Shown piece after piece: positions 23,265-33,319 of a stretch of 64,000 bases of DNA; position 1 is the stretch's first letter, and the number at the start of each line of letters is the position of its first letter. A model generated the notes under the pieces. That model searched no databases. It was given only the letters and a program-made list of their open reading frames with translations, and was not told the origin of the DNA. The stretch is from Paracamarosporium sp. OC-R06-R3 (lineage: Eukaryota; Ascomycota; Dothideomycetes; Pleosporales; Didymosphaeriaceae). Made by a program: the position numbers and the translations under genes. The stretch covers positions 216,503-280,502 of the forward strand of contig JACVRA010000086.1 of NCBI GenBank assembly GCA_019828545.1. The letters are read 5' to 3'.

Positions 23265-23849
23265 TCAACACTCAATAGGAGGCGTCAGCAACCTATCCGC
23301 AGCATCAACATGCGTCAACCCCGTCCTATACACAAAGGACTCATCCTTCCCACCAGGCAGTCTTTGCAAGTACCCTCCTCCACCCCTTTTCCAGACACAA
23401 ATCTCCTGAATATACATGGCGAGCTGAGACCACTCGCTCACGTTCCACTGGAAACCTCCACAAGGTGAGGAACACGTGTACATGATACACGAACGGTAAG
23501 TAGCATACAAGCAGTGGTCTGCGGGAATGTTTACGGTCATGTTCGCATAAATGTTAGAGACCGCATTGATGATGTAGCGACAGTCTTCTGTGTTGGGTGG
23601 AAGAGCGGTATCGCGTGGACAGTTCCAGACGCCGGGGAATGGAAGAGGAGCATTAGGGAAAGGTGCGCGGCTCCGGTTGCTAGGTGTGACGTTCATGTAA
23701 CCATCGCTTAAAAGTTGTTCTGCGATGGGGTGGCTGAATTGCAATGTTTCAGTGACACTGATGTCGCCGCTCATATTACATGTAGGTTGCGGTATAACGG
23801 CTTGAATAAGCGTTGCGAGTATCCCGAACACGCAGGTATAAGTTCTCAT
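23265..23849 (-). CDS. Small secreted cysteine-rich protein of unknown function
   Basis: A single exon encodes 194 aa. The first 20 or so residues (MRTYTCVFGILATLIQAVIP) form a signal peptide. The mature part has about nine cysteines, including a CxxxYTCSSPC cluster in its second half, and several N-glycosylation sites (NMS, NVT, NRS, NMT, NVS). There is no membrane helix or GPI signal, and the protein ends on a Cys. Size, signal peptide and cysteine content fit the loose description of a fungal candidate effector or cell-wall-associated protein. I do not recognise the family, and no toxin motif is evident. Confidence 0.7.
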   Translation of the reverse strand: MRTYTCVFGILATLIQAVIPQPTCNMSGDISVTETLQFSHPIAEQLLSDGYMNVTPSNRSRAPFPNAPLPFPGVWNCPRDTALPPNTEDCRYIINAVSNIYANMTVNIPADHCLYATYRSCIMYTCSSPCGGFQWNVSEWSQLAMYIQEICVWKRGGGGYLQRLPGGKDESFVYRTGLTHVDAADRLLTPPIEC

Positions 23850-24096
23850 AGTGAAGATCGAAAGCCCTCTGTGAAAGATGTGTAGTACCGAGTAAGAATC
23901 TTGTTACTATCAGGTCTTCTCATGTTAAGAAGGTAGGATGAAAAAGTGGGAGAGTGTAATCCTCCGGCATGCTGTCAATACTTATTGATGACGGCGAAGT
24001 GTTGGTAACTGCAACTACGAACGCTTTGACTCATCTATGGTGCGGACACATATCCTAGATTTGGTGGCGTGGGATGGCAGACGCGTCGCTACTAGC

Positions 24097-26274
24097 TCAC
24101 GTGCTCCTCTTGATCGGTTTCGCTGGCGTGCTTGTTGGCTTAGCTGTCTGCTTCTTTGGCAGAGTCGTGGGTTTCTTGATGGCACCATTTGTCGCTGCAG
24201 ACTTCTTAGGTATAGCGGCAGCCCCGCAAGCTTTTGGCGTGGTCGCATTCGTCGGCAGATCGGTGTTCGGCTTAAACACATACTTTGGTTTGTTTGGTGC
24301 GGATGATTTGGTGTCAGTCGCTTGCGGTTTCTGTCCTACAGCGAGAGCGCCACTTGGCGTAATTTTGATCGGTATACCCGAAGAGGTCATAATTGTAGTA
24401 CCCTTCTTTGCTTCCGCAGCTTCAATCTCCTTCTTACCAACTTTGATGGTGAGACCATTTGCAGTCTTGATGGTTCCGGTGTCCTTTGCTTTTTCCACGT
24501 CGGTCTTGGGGATCTTGATCGTAACGCCAGAGGCAAGTGTGACTTCTCGCATTTCCTGGGGCTTTGCAGGTTGTTTCGCTTTTGCCGCTACCGCCGGTTG
24601 TTTTGCAGCTGGCGGCCTTGGCGCTATTGTAGCAGGTCTTCTAGCAGCATCAGCCACCACTGCACTCTTCGCTCTTGGTACTGTAGACGTCGCTAGAGTT
24701 CTTGTCGGCACTTGGGGCAGAGCTGTGCTTGCTCTCCGCATACCGCCCGGCAACACTGCCCCTTCTTTGATTGCCGTCTCCTTCACCAGTTTAGCGAGGT
24801 TTTCCTGCGTTAAATGTTGCACACGGCCCCTATTTTCAGGACTAGCTGCTTGGTTTGCACCCAATTTCGCGGCTCCTTCTATCATTTTCTCAAGCTCGTC
24901 GGGACTCGGAAGACCTTTCAATTCGCCTCCACTTAGAAGAGATTTCATGAGTTGTTCAAAATACTGACTCCCGCCTGGGATGAGGTCACTCGGTGATGAT
25001 CCATATGCTACAGACATGGCCGTCATGACGCCTGTAATGGGTGCGAAGATTTTGACAAAATCGTTCCAGTGGGCTGATTTGACTTGTGTTTCTATTTGAA
25101 CCGCAGGGCGAGGCCTGGTGCGGATGCTCTGGCTCTGCGAGCTGCGATCTCCCATGTCGAGATGGTCTTTCCAGAACTCTTCAGCCGGGAACCGAGTATG
25201 ACGATTAAAGTACTCCAGCATGTAGTCCTTTTCTCGCCAACGGTTACGGAGCCAGACTTCAAATGCTTTGGTGTTGTGGATCGGTATTGTAGAAATATGG
25301 AACCGACGCCAGTGCATGTTGACCGACTTGGGAGGGCGCCCTTCGAAGAACGAAGATCGTAGCGTAAAGATGTCTTGCCCAAACTGCCCGGGTGGAACAC
25401 CTTCATACGCGATCGTGCAGTCATATAACCATTCGGTGGTGTCTTTTAGTTCGTTCAGGCAGAAGCGTAAGCCTGTGCTCCGTGGGAGAAGTTGGTGCTT
25501 CATGTCTTCGAGTCCATTTTTATCGGCCCACTTCTTGCTCCTCTCGCGCGTTGACGCGGATAGGTTTGTCCCTTCCGGGAAAATGATCAACCACATCGGA
25601 TCCTTTGGGTTGTTGAGTTTCGAGAGGGCCTTTTTGAAACGCCGTTGGTCTTCCTCCCAGTTCCGCGCAAGGAAGATGAAATTGTACATTTGCGCGGACC
25701 ACCCTATGATTGGGATGTTCTTCAAGGCCTCCTTTAGGATGATATAGACGAAGCCGTGTAGACCATTCGTGTAAGCGATCCACCAGAGGTACAGCCAATC
25801 TGTGTAGAGCTGATGATTCGCCATGAGCACCAGGCGCTCCGAGAAGTTGCATCTGAGGCTTCCATCTTTCGTCTTTATCAACTGGCCAATCATGCTGGAG
25901 TCTCCACTGACTCTGACTACAGTCGGTGCCCACCACTGTGTCAAGCATGTAATGAGAATGGCGAAACATTCTTTCGTGTATGCCATGTAACCCTCGTAAA
26001 AGACGGGATCGATGAGCTTCAGAGGCGCTCCAAGTACTTGCGATGCGCTGATACTGTAGGATGTTAGTGCTGTTCTCCTTTCAGCAACTGATGCTACTCA
26101 CGCAAGCACACCAGAGAGAAACGTTGAGGCCAGTGTAAAGGCGCGCTCAGCCTGGTTTAACTCGCCATATTTGGGAGGTCCTGCGGGATGATCCTCAGGT
26201 GCAATGCTCTGTTTGGACACCTTGAGGCCTGCACCGAAGTCATCCTTCTTCTTTCGCATCGCAGGGGAATTCAT
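24097..26274 (-). CDS. PlsC-type lysophospholipid acyltransferase with repetitive C-terminal extension
   Basis: Exon 1 (26274-26102) and exon 2 (26053-24097) give 709 aa. Near residue 115 is the acyltransferase box I, NHQLYTDW (NHx4D), and about 80 residues on is box III, IFPEGTN, so this is a PlsC-family 1-acylglycerophosphate or lysophosphoinositol-type acyltransferase like yeast Cst26. The N-terminus has a hydrophobic segment for ER membrane anchoring. A normal family member is about 400 aa. The extra 300 residues are Ala/Lys/Pro-rich and carry three repeats of the type GVTIKI / GLTIKV / GIPIKI, spaced about 30 residues apart, inside basic sequence. The start at 26274 (MNSPAMRKKK) was chosen as the first ATG of the frame. 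Confidence 0.83.
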
Positions 26275-26755
26275 CTTGAGTTATGGGAATATGCAATCCC
26301 AGGGCATCACTTTTCGGTCCTCACTCCGCAAAATCGACGGATAGTGGATATGTCTAGCTGCCAGGCCGTTGACGTCGAAGGGTGGCTGGGTTATCTGCCG
26401 ATCAGTGCGGGCCTTGCAAGCGGGCTAGAATGACGTCGTTGTGGCGCGTCCGTCCAACTTTCCGGGAGCGGTGGTTATGGAGAACTCCTCTTTCATTCAA
26501 GCCATTCGATCGCCCATCTTGACACGACTCCTCTTGAGTGAACTCGTAATTGCAAACCCAAATCCGATCAAAATCTACCATACGAAGACACCGAACGTAA
26601 GTCGCTCATAACCCCTACGGGTTACTCCCAACGAGGCGCGCGCACCTCCTACGCCACACGCGAGCCCTTCGCTCCACCATGCTCGCTCTGATCAAACAGG
26701 AATCAATCTAACAATGACATTTTAGACTTGAACGCTACTCACGATATCCGCTACA
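26275..26755. promoter_or_regulatory. Divergent promoter region
   Basis: About 480 bp separates the start of the minus-strand acyltransferase from a plus-strand gene. Both promoters must lie here; part of the right half may be a 5' leader, possibly with an intron whose acceptor is the TTTTAG just before 26727. No defined motif can be named. Confidence 0.4.
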
Positions 26756-27332
26756 ATGCCTGCGTCTGTCGCCTCCGCGCCCGTCAACCGCACAACCAAC
26801 AAGGCCAACGCCTCACGGACGAAAAAGCCTGCTGGCACTGTTGCGAAGAAGACACAAAATGCGACGAACGGCGCCGTGAATGGTGCTCAGCAGCACGCTT
26901 CACCTTACACTATTATGGCGTCGCGTATCGCGAACCGCGTTGCGGAGATGGCAGAGAACATGACTTTCGTTGAGCGCGAGAAGTACGAATAGCCCACCGT
27001 AAAACACTTTCATACGCTGACATCTTTCAAGGCCTCAATCACCTCCTCCCGCAGCTCAATCGCCGAAGCAGAGGAAGGCCCCGCGAAAGCTCGACATTCG
27101 CGTACCTAACTCCGGCCAGTCGCCCACCAACATTACGTTCTCCGCGCCCTTCCTCGACAACACACTGTCCAAGCTCTTGTCGCTCCAAAACAGGATGCTG
27201 AAGGTCAGCAACGACATTGCCGCCAGTGAGGATGTCGACGAACAGACGAAGCAGGAACAGTTCGCACAGAGTGCTGAGCTCTCACGCATCATTGCTTTGA
27301 TTTGCGCAGAGAAGGCCAGGCAAGGTGCCTAG
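26756..27332 (+). CDS. Small basic protein of unknown function with two predicted helices
   Basis: Exons 26756-26982 and 27032-27332 join across a 49-nt GT-AG intron (branch GCTGAC) to give 175 aa. The first 45 residues are Ala/Asn/Lys-rich and disordered. A helical segment, YTIMASRIANRVAEMAENM, precedes the splice site. After a Pro-rich linker the C-terminal half holds a second amphipathic segment, FLDNTLSKLLSLQNRMLKVS, and a Glu/Gln-rich helix to the end. The pattern suggests a helical partner in a small complex. I do not recognise the family; without the intron the frame would stop after 78 codons. Confidence 0.65.
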
Positions 27333-27651
27333 GCTATGACGAAGCAGGATGAAATGGGTTGATGATTTGACGAATGACACATTGTGTTAGTGGCACAGGC
27401 GTTCAGCATCTCTTTGGGGCTCTATATTGGCAATCTGGCAGAACACATTCCTCGTTTCCTATGTTACCCGTAATTCCAAAGTGACTAGCTTTACTATGTA
27501 CGAATATTATTACGAATGAAAAAGTGTGGGTTCGACAAGCAACAGAGCAGTACGTCTCGTTTCCTTTGAAGTGTATACTTATGGGTCATAAAGGAAGCAA
27601 AAAGTAACGGCCCATGTTCATCCTCTGCTTTGCTGAGACTGGGAGAAGGAC
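27333..27651. other. 3' spacer
   Basis: About 320 bp, probably the 3' untranslated region of the preceding plus-strand gene and a spacer to the tRNA unit. No gene was seen. Confidence 0.4.
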
Positions 27652-27658
27652 AAAAAAA
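27652..27658 (-). terminator. RNA polymerase III terminator (T7 run)
   Basis: Seven A on the plus strand are seven T on the minus strand, immediately downstream of the tRNA-Arg and its extra T-arm. It is the first T run after the tRNA, so the primary transcript should include both T-arms. Confidence 0.6.
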
Positions 27659-27706
27659 GGGTCTGCACAGGAATTGAACCTGCATCTCAAACCGTTCGAA
27701 CCGAAC
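27659..27706 (-). other. Orphan tRNA 3' half (second T-arm and acceptor strand)
   Basis: Downstream of the tRNA-Arg on the same strand lies a second T-arm: stem GCAGG / CCTGT around loop TTCAATT, followed by GCAGACC. That 3' strand could pair with six of seven positions of the tRNA-Arg 5' acceptor strand GGCCTGC. There is no matching D-arm or anticodon arm between the two T-arms. It may be a remnant of a second tRNA or a partial tandem duplication. Confidence 0.5.
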
Positions 27707-27777
27707 GACCTACGTGCGACTCGAACACACAACCTTGGCCTTAGGAGGGCCACGCGCTACCATTGCGCCAGCAGGCC
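27707..27777 (-). tRNA. tRNA-Arg (anticodon CCT)
   Basis: A 71-nt cloverleaf can be drawn. The acceptor stem GGCCTGC / GTAGGTC has seven pairs, two of them G-U. The D-arm is GGCGC..GCGC with an AATGGTA loop. The anticodon stem GGCC / GGCC encloses the loop CTCCTAA, giving anticodon CCT for AGG codons. The T-arm is GTGTG / CGCAC around TTCGAGT, with one G-T pair. Internal A and B boxes are present. There is no intron. Confidence 0.82.
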
Positions 27778-28627
27778 TATTATTGAGTGTTTTGGACAAT
27801 AAAATAAATTATATACCATGATGTTGACCCAAAAGCGGTGTTCGTAGGGCTAGTCATCCTTGACCCAAGGTGCAACCCTTTGCCAAGCCTCTGAGCCGAG
27901 GCCTTTCCCAAAACTGTTAGCGCCCGAATGAATCTTGGCAATACCTTGCACCTTGCACTTCATAGAGCCTACCTCAATACTGGATCAAAACTAGTCTTAT
28001 TGGAGGACCAATATGGGATTGCCAGCACGAGTAAGCGTATTGGATAAACCTCAACACAGACCTCGCAGGCCTCGTAGATATCTTTCAGACTTCTGGCTTG
28101 CCGCCACAGACAGCCACAGACGGCTGCAGACCTTACAGTTCCTTCACTGGCCTCTTGTATACCACCGCTGATCGCTACCGACTGCCGTGGATCATCTCCG
28201 GCAAGTGCAGCTGAAGGCTATACTGCCAGCATATTGGGTATAGCACCTTAAGGCTGCTGTAATCATGTCAGCAACAGAAGATCACGCACTTGTCTTAATG
28301 CGTACCAGAACCAGCTCTGAAGAGCTGAACAGGCATCAACAAAATAGGACAGCCTAGCCGCTGTATCCACTGAGCTCCACTCTCAAACACTGATTCTGTC
28401 CATTGTTGTTGAGGGATGGCTACGCCTTCACCCATAAGGGTGCGACATCAATAACAATTTACTACAGGAAGAAGCCTTCCGTCGCAGAGCCAAGGAACGC
28501 CAGCAGGCCAGCAACTGCTGTGACTGGAGCAGAGTTCATACGAAAGCTACCCCTGCACGCAAACTATAGAATTACTATTTGGCAAGACCGGCTGAAGTAA
28601 GATACAGAAGTCTTATCAAAATCATAA
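27778..28627. other. Intergenic region
   Basis: About 850 bp. The stretch 28060-28140 has several short CAGAC-type repeats but no clear unit. No gene was seen. Confidence 0.35.
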
Positions 28628-30774
28628 TTACCAATTGTAGGCCCAACCAGCTTTGACTACCATGGCAAGTAACACCAGAAGACACAGCTGAAGAACGAGA
28701 TGCTTCTTCGAAGAGTGACCGCATCCACATCTAGGTAGATCTGCCTTGTACTCGGATGTTCCACCCAGGCTGTCCCTTTGATCAAGAGAACCCATACTAT
28801 CAGAATAATGCGACTCCAGGAACTTGGTGATCGATGTAGACCCACGGAGTAGCGCGAGTTGAAGTGGCGTCCGCCCTTCATTGTCCTGGGTTTCCAATTC
28901 AGCGAGTCCGAGTGACAAGATGTATTGTATGGCCGAGAGATTGCCCCTCATCACGGCGTGATGCAAGATTGTTCGTCCTTGGTTGTCTCTATGAGAAATC
29001 TCGAGCTGTTGGGTTTGGACCAGGGAATGTATGAGGTGAAAGCGACTACTTGCAGTTGCAAAGTGCAGTATGCTGCGTCCCTCGTAGTCTGGCGCTGCCA
29101 TTTTGGAGGCCTGCGGTAGAGAAAGGAGGTGCCGGACGAGTTGCACGTTACCTCTCTCGGCGGCAAAATGCAGCATTGATTTCCCGTGATTGTCCACTAA
29201 GGCGAGAGAATAATATGGTTTTCCGCTTGCGACAGACTGGTATGTGATATCTGCTGGGGCAGATTGACTAGTCCAAGAAGCCCAATGTGCGACTGTCATG
29301 CCGCGACTATCCTGCGAAGACGCATCGATGTCCTCTTTGTGGACCTGGATGATCTGGCTGATAGCGTCGTTGAAGAAACTGTGGAGGGGCGTTCGTCCAT
29401 CTTTATCTCCTCTGTGTATGTCTGCACCGTGGTGTAGGAGACGTCTCGCGCATTCGTAGTCTTTACCATGTCTGAGAGATATGTGGAGAGGTGTCCTGCA
29501 ATAGTTAGATTAGAACGTTGTAAGGTTTTGATTATACTGACTCGCCACTATTATTGACAGCGTTAACGTCAGCCCCCACGCTTACAAGCATATCAATCAT
29601 GTCTATTTGGTTGTGTCCTGCAGCCAGCTGTGTCTGTCAGTTGTGATAAGCATAGCGAGACTCTCGTAAACGTACATGCAACAGTGTATCACCATAACTT
29701 GTGACATCAGCGATCCCCAGCGTCCGCGATGAAAACTTATGTCTGAAATACTCCTTATCCCCTTCTTGTATTGCCATATGATGTGGACCGCCAAAAGCGA
29801 ACAGTCCCACCCATTGGATGCTGAAACGTAAGTTGATTTTCAAAGCATGCGATGCAGCAAAAGTCGCGAACATGTCGAGTGAGAGCCTACTAGACACGAT
29901 TCGGGAAGACTGAACGAAAATTTGTAAGCCCAATCCTTCTGATGCTCGAAGTATTTTAAATTTCTCTTGTGCCTCTGGTGACCAATGCCGCAAGATGATT
30001 AGTCCACTGGCACAGCCCACAACAAGATCTCCTAGCTTCATTGCAGTCCAATACCGTGGTAGGAGGCCCGAAGGTTCTGTACAAGAAGACAAATATTGTG
30101 CAAATCTGTAGCTGGGTCCTAATTTGCGCTCATGTTGCCATTCAGCTTGCCGTAATGGGCGGGAGCTTGGTCCTATCGAAGGTGGGATATAAGATGGCGG
30201 TGACAACTCGGTCGAAGTTTCTAGAGATATATTTGAGTGGCACACAGGTTGCTGCGTCAAAGCAAGCAGTGTATTGACATTTTGATCGATACGAGTTGAT
30301 AGATGCCTGCTACGTTTACTTGTAATTCTGAGGACTCTCGAAGTATACTCACATTTGAGCAGCCATTGCTGCGTGATTCATGATAGAAGACCAGTCATCC
30401 GCTAGATGAAGAAACTTACTCATCTGTCTGTCGAACAGCAACCATTTGCAAATTTCTCGCATCCGCTGCCTTCTACCCTGACCGAGAGTTTCAAGTCTTC
30501 GTTCTATCTTGATTCTTAACGATGTAACCTCGCACTCAAATCGCACGAACTCTTTCTGTAACCGAATGTCAACTTCAAATTCTTTTGGCAGCTTCTCATA
30601 GGCTCCGATCAGTTGGCGGATGGTCAGATTGAGACAATGTAACTTCGCCGCTTGGTTCTGAACATCTTTCGTAGCCTCAGAGAAATCGACGTATAGACTG
30701 TGAAGGAACTTGCATGACTCTCCTGCCGCAACAAGTAAGGTTAGTATGCTGGCTGAAACTCCTACAGGTTCCAT
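28628..30774 (-). CDS. HeLo-like N-terminal domain - ankyrin repeat - C-terminal transmembrane protein
   Basis: Four exons (30774-30353, 30306-29676, 29633-29542, 29495-28628) give 670 aa; all junctions are GT-AG and keep frame. Residues 1-160 (MEPVGVSASILTLLVAAGES...) match the pattern of the fungal STAND N-terminal/HeLo-like domain, whose relatives form membrane-active helical bundles in incompatibility proteins. A middle region of about 200 residues has no recognised domain. Residues about 350-600 hold some six ankyrin repeats, with units such as GKSMLHFAAERGN, GRTILHHAVMRGN and GRTPLQLALLRGS. The C-terminus has a Cys/Gly patch and one hydrophobic helix (LVLQLCLLVLLAMVV). No NACHT or NB-ARC domain is present. 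A role in signalling or regulated cell death is inferred from family members. Confidence 0.78.
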
Positions 30775-32266
30775 GATGGTACGTCGCCATGTGTTTCGGA
30801 CGCGGTTGCCTATAGATATGTGGGAGCAACTCTAGGTGGGACACATCAGGCTGGTGAGCTTCTAAGGTGCTTAGAAAGAGGCATATATTAGGCAAATTAC
30901 GACTGTAATGTTCGAAGCTCGGCAATGGCTGGGGGTTGTTTCCAGCAGATAGTCGATTCGCACAATATGTTTGCCTAGGCAACTCGCATGCCTTAGAAGG
31001 TCGTATGCCTTGCAAATGAGCATCCACGGTCTTGCCTTGAGAAAGGCGAAGTAAGGCTGCTATCAATGTGGAACACACTGATAGGTCAAAGCGGGGCAAG
31101 ACTGAACACAAGGTAGAAGGCGGTCTGCAAGGCTATCTAGTCCTTCAGCTGAGTCTCATAGCAGCTCAGAGTATAAAAGGCTCGCTGGTTCATAGTTATG
31201 ATCAAGATATCCTGTCCCTACATCTCCAAAGTACGTTAGGCGGCTCGTAGCAACACTAGGGTAGGCTCACCGAAAGCTTGGCGCATCCGGAAGTCCACTG
31301 ACGCTAGCAGATTGAATATATCCTTGAAGAAGCAATGGATGTGGAGTACGACATCGGCGAGAAGGTCGAGATTTATATTGAGAGTATGCAATCCCAATTA
31401 TGAGCTAGTTGGTGTTCGAAGGCTGATCCAGTTGGCGTACCAGAGATTTGGCAAAAAGGCGAGGTTGTTGGGAAAGGTGGAAGCAAGCCAAGCTCGAAGA
31501 GGTACACTGTGAAGAGAGATTGTGCCCCCAAGTTTCCTGACACGGTTGACGTGGAGAACATCAGAAAAGTGCCTGTAACTTAAGGCAGGAGTTGAAGAAT
31601 TCGAGCAACGATGTAGCAGATAGGACCAATAGTGACACAGGGGGACCATGCTTTGTAGCATGATGCATCCCTGTTTGAACCGTTTCCTTTGCTTACAGCA
31701 TCAGTGTGACCTGATACAAAATTGCGGCTCCGTCCCACTCACGCAAAGACTCACGGCCACCCCCTACTTTGATTCTTTCAACACCGCGAGCCTTCCCATC
31801 AACCTTGCCTCCAGGCTCAAACCTTCTTCACCCTCTTTTATCTGATCGAGGCCTCGCATCAAGCCGTCGTTTTTAGGATAAGCACGATGTTATCTTCGCA
31901 CTGCCATTAACGAGCGACCGTCGACACGTCCGGCACACGGCACACGGCACGCGGCACGCGGCACGCAGCACGCAGCACGCAGCACGCAGCTATCTTCGTA
32001 CACGTGACTCCTTCGCTACTTGCCTCAGGCCATACACGGGGAGATGCGATGTGCGAAAACGCGGTGGGATGGGCAGGGCTGAGGGGCCAAGTCACACACC
32101 CGAGTGGGTGGCTAGCGGACTTTTGGACAGCGCGGGGCTACCATCTGCGTAGCATTGCACCTCAAAACTCCCGCAATTGTCCACGACACCGCCAACGCTT
32201 TCTTTCTACCGTTGGTGCCGGCCGGGATATGGCTCTCTGAAGAGCTATTTCTGATCGCAGCGTTCA
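30775..32266. other. Intergenic region with a minisatellite
   Basis: About 1.5 kb upstream of the HeLo-like/ankyrin gene and of the plus-strand gene at 32267. It contains the 7-nt tandem repeat listed separately. Open frames here are short and unrelated to known domains. Confidence 0.4.
31931..31990. repeat. 7-nt minisatellite, about 8.6 copies
   Basis: The unit is CRGCACR. Reading left to right there are two CGGCACA units, three CGGCACG units and three CAGCACG units plus a partial one, so variants are grouped rather than mixed. It is GC-rich and lies in non-coding sequence. Confidence 0.9.
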
Positions 32267-32950
32267 ATGGCTTCCCGCAACCCCACGGTCGAACCAGTAC
32301 CTGCTCGCGCGAGCAGCAACGCGCTCTTCCCTGAAGCTATGCCAGCACCTAGAGCCAATGCCACCGGCGCTCACCACGGGCCCAGATCGTTCGCAGTTCC
32401 TTCTCAGGTGCAGCGACCGCCTGATGACTCGCTAGAGCAGCTGCTTCAAAGGGGCTACACCGTCGAGAGTGCCTACTACATTGTGCGGCGACCGTCGGGC
32501 CAGCAGCGACTTTTCCACGGGTACGTGCCTAAGCTAGTTTACGCGCTGAACCCCACTTCGCGTCTTTCCCGCGTCCCCCCCCCCCCCACCAACCCACCGC
32601 CCCAGTGCTAATGCTTCTTTACTAGACGACCGCCCCTCCCCAGCGAGACGCCTGACGAACATGGCGAATGCTTTGTGGCTATACCTTACCATGGGCCAAT
32701 CCCCATCCCGACACCGCCCGTCGCTACCGCTGCGTCTGCGTCTTCGTCTGCGCGCGGCCCTGCGTTCGCTTCTCCCGCTTCCCCCGTCGTTGCTTCTGCC
32801 AACGATGATCATCGTAATCAACGGCGGGTGGGATTAGCAAGAGATACGCCGAGACGACCAGCTGTGCGCGACGATATTACTCCGTGTCCTGAAACCCCTA
32901 CAGCCAATTGGCGGCACATGCCTAGTTACAACGAACCAAGATTATTTTGA
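32267..32950 (+). CDS. Proline-rich protein of unknown function
   Basis: Exons 32267-32520 and 32626-32950 give 192 aa. The intron is about 105 nt, GT-AG, with a GTGCTAAT branch site and an internal run of about 14 C. Residues 55-90 are the most ordered part (a helix-like LEQLLQRGYTVESAYYIVRR followed by PSGQQRLFHG), continuing after the junction as ECFVAIPYHGPIP. The rest is Pro/Ala/Ser-rich and disordered. I do not recognise the family; it could be a small regulatory or adaptor protein. The spliced form was chosen because it keeps the frame and joins two parts of similar composition. Confidence 0.6.
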
Positions 32951-33319
32951 TACGCACTGCATACAGCCTTTCGAAGAGCATCAGCGTCATGGGCGTTTAC
33001 TTGCGGCATTGCTGTCATGAAAGCATAAGGTTTCGGGAATGGAAAACATGTTCATGTCGCCCTACCATCATGTATCTGGGGTGATGTTTAGACCAAAATT
33101 CAGTATACGCCTTGATACAAAAAGTGAAACAAAAAAGGAGATTCCCCCTGAGAATCGGCACAAAAAAGGGCGTAGTAAAGAAAAAGAGCAAAAAGTCGCC
33201 ATCATGTATATAGCGATCTCTCTTTCTCTAGGGAAAAACACTGATTATTGATCCACCAATAAATCTTCTCGAGATAGACGTTGATTCTTCACTGTAGCCA
33301 TCAGTGTAGCACCTGAATC
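32951..33319. other. Convergent 3' spacer
   Basis: About 370 bp between the 3' ends of two convergent genes. AT-rich; holds both 3' ends. No gene was seen. Confidence 0.4.
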
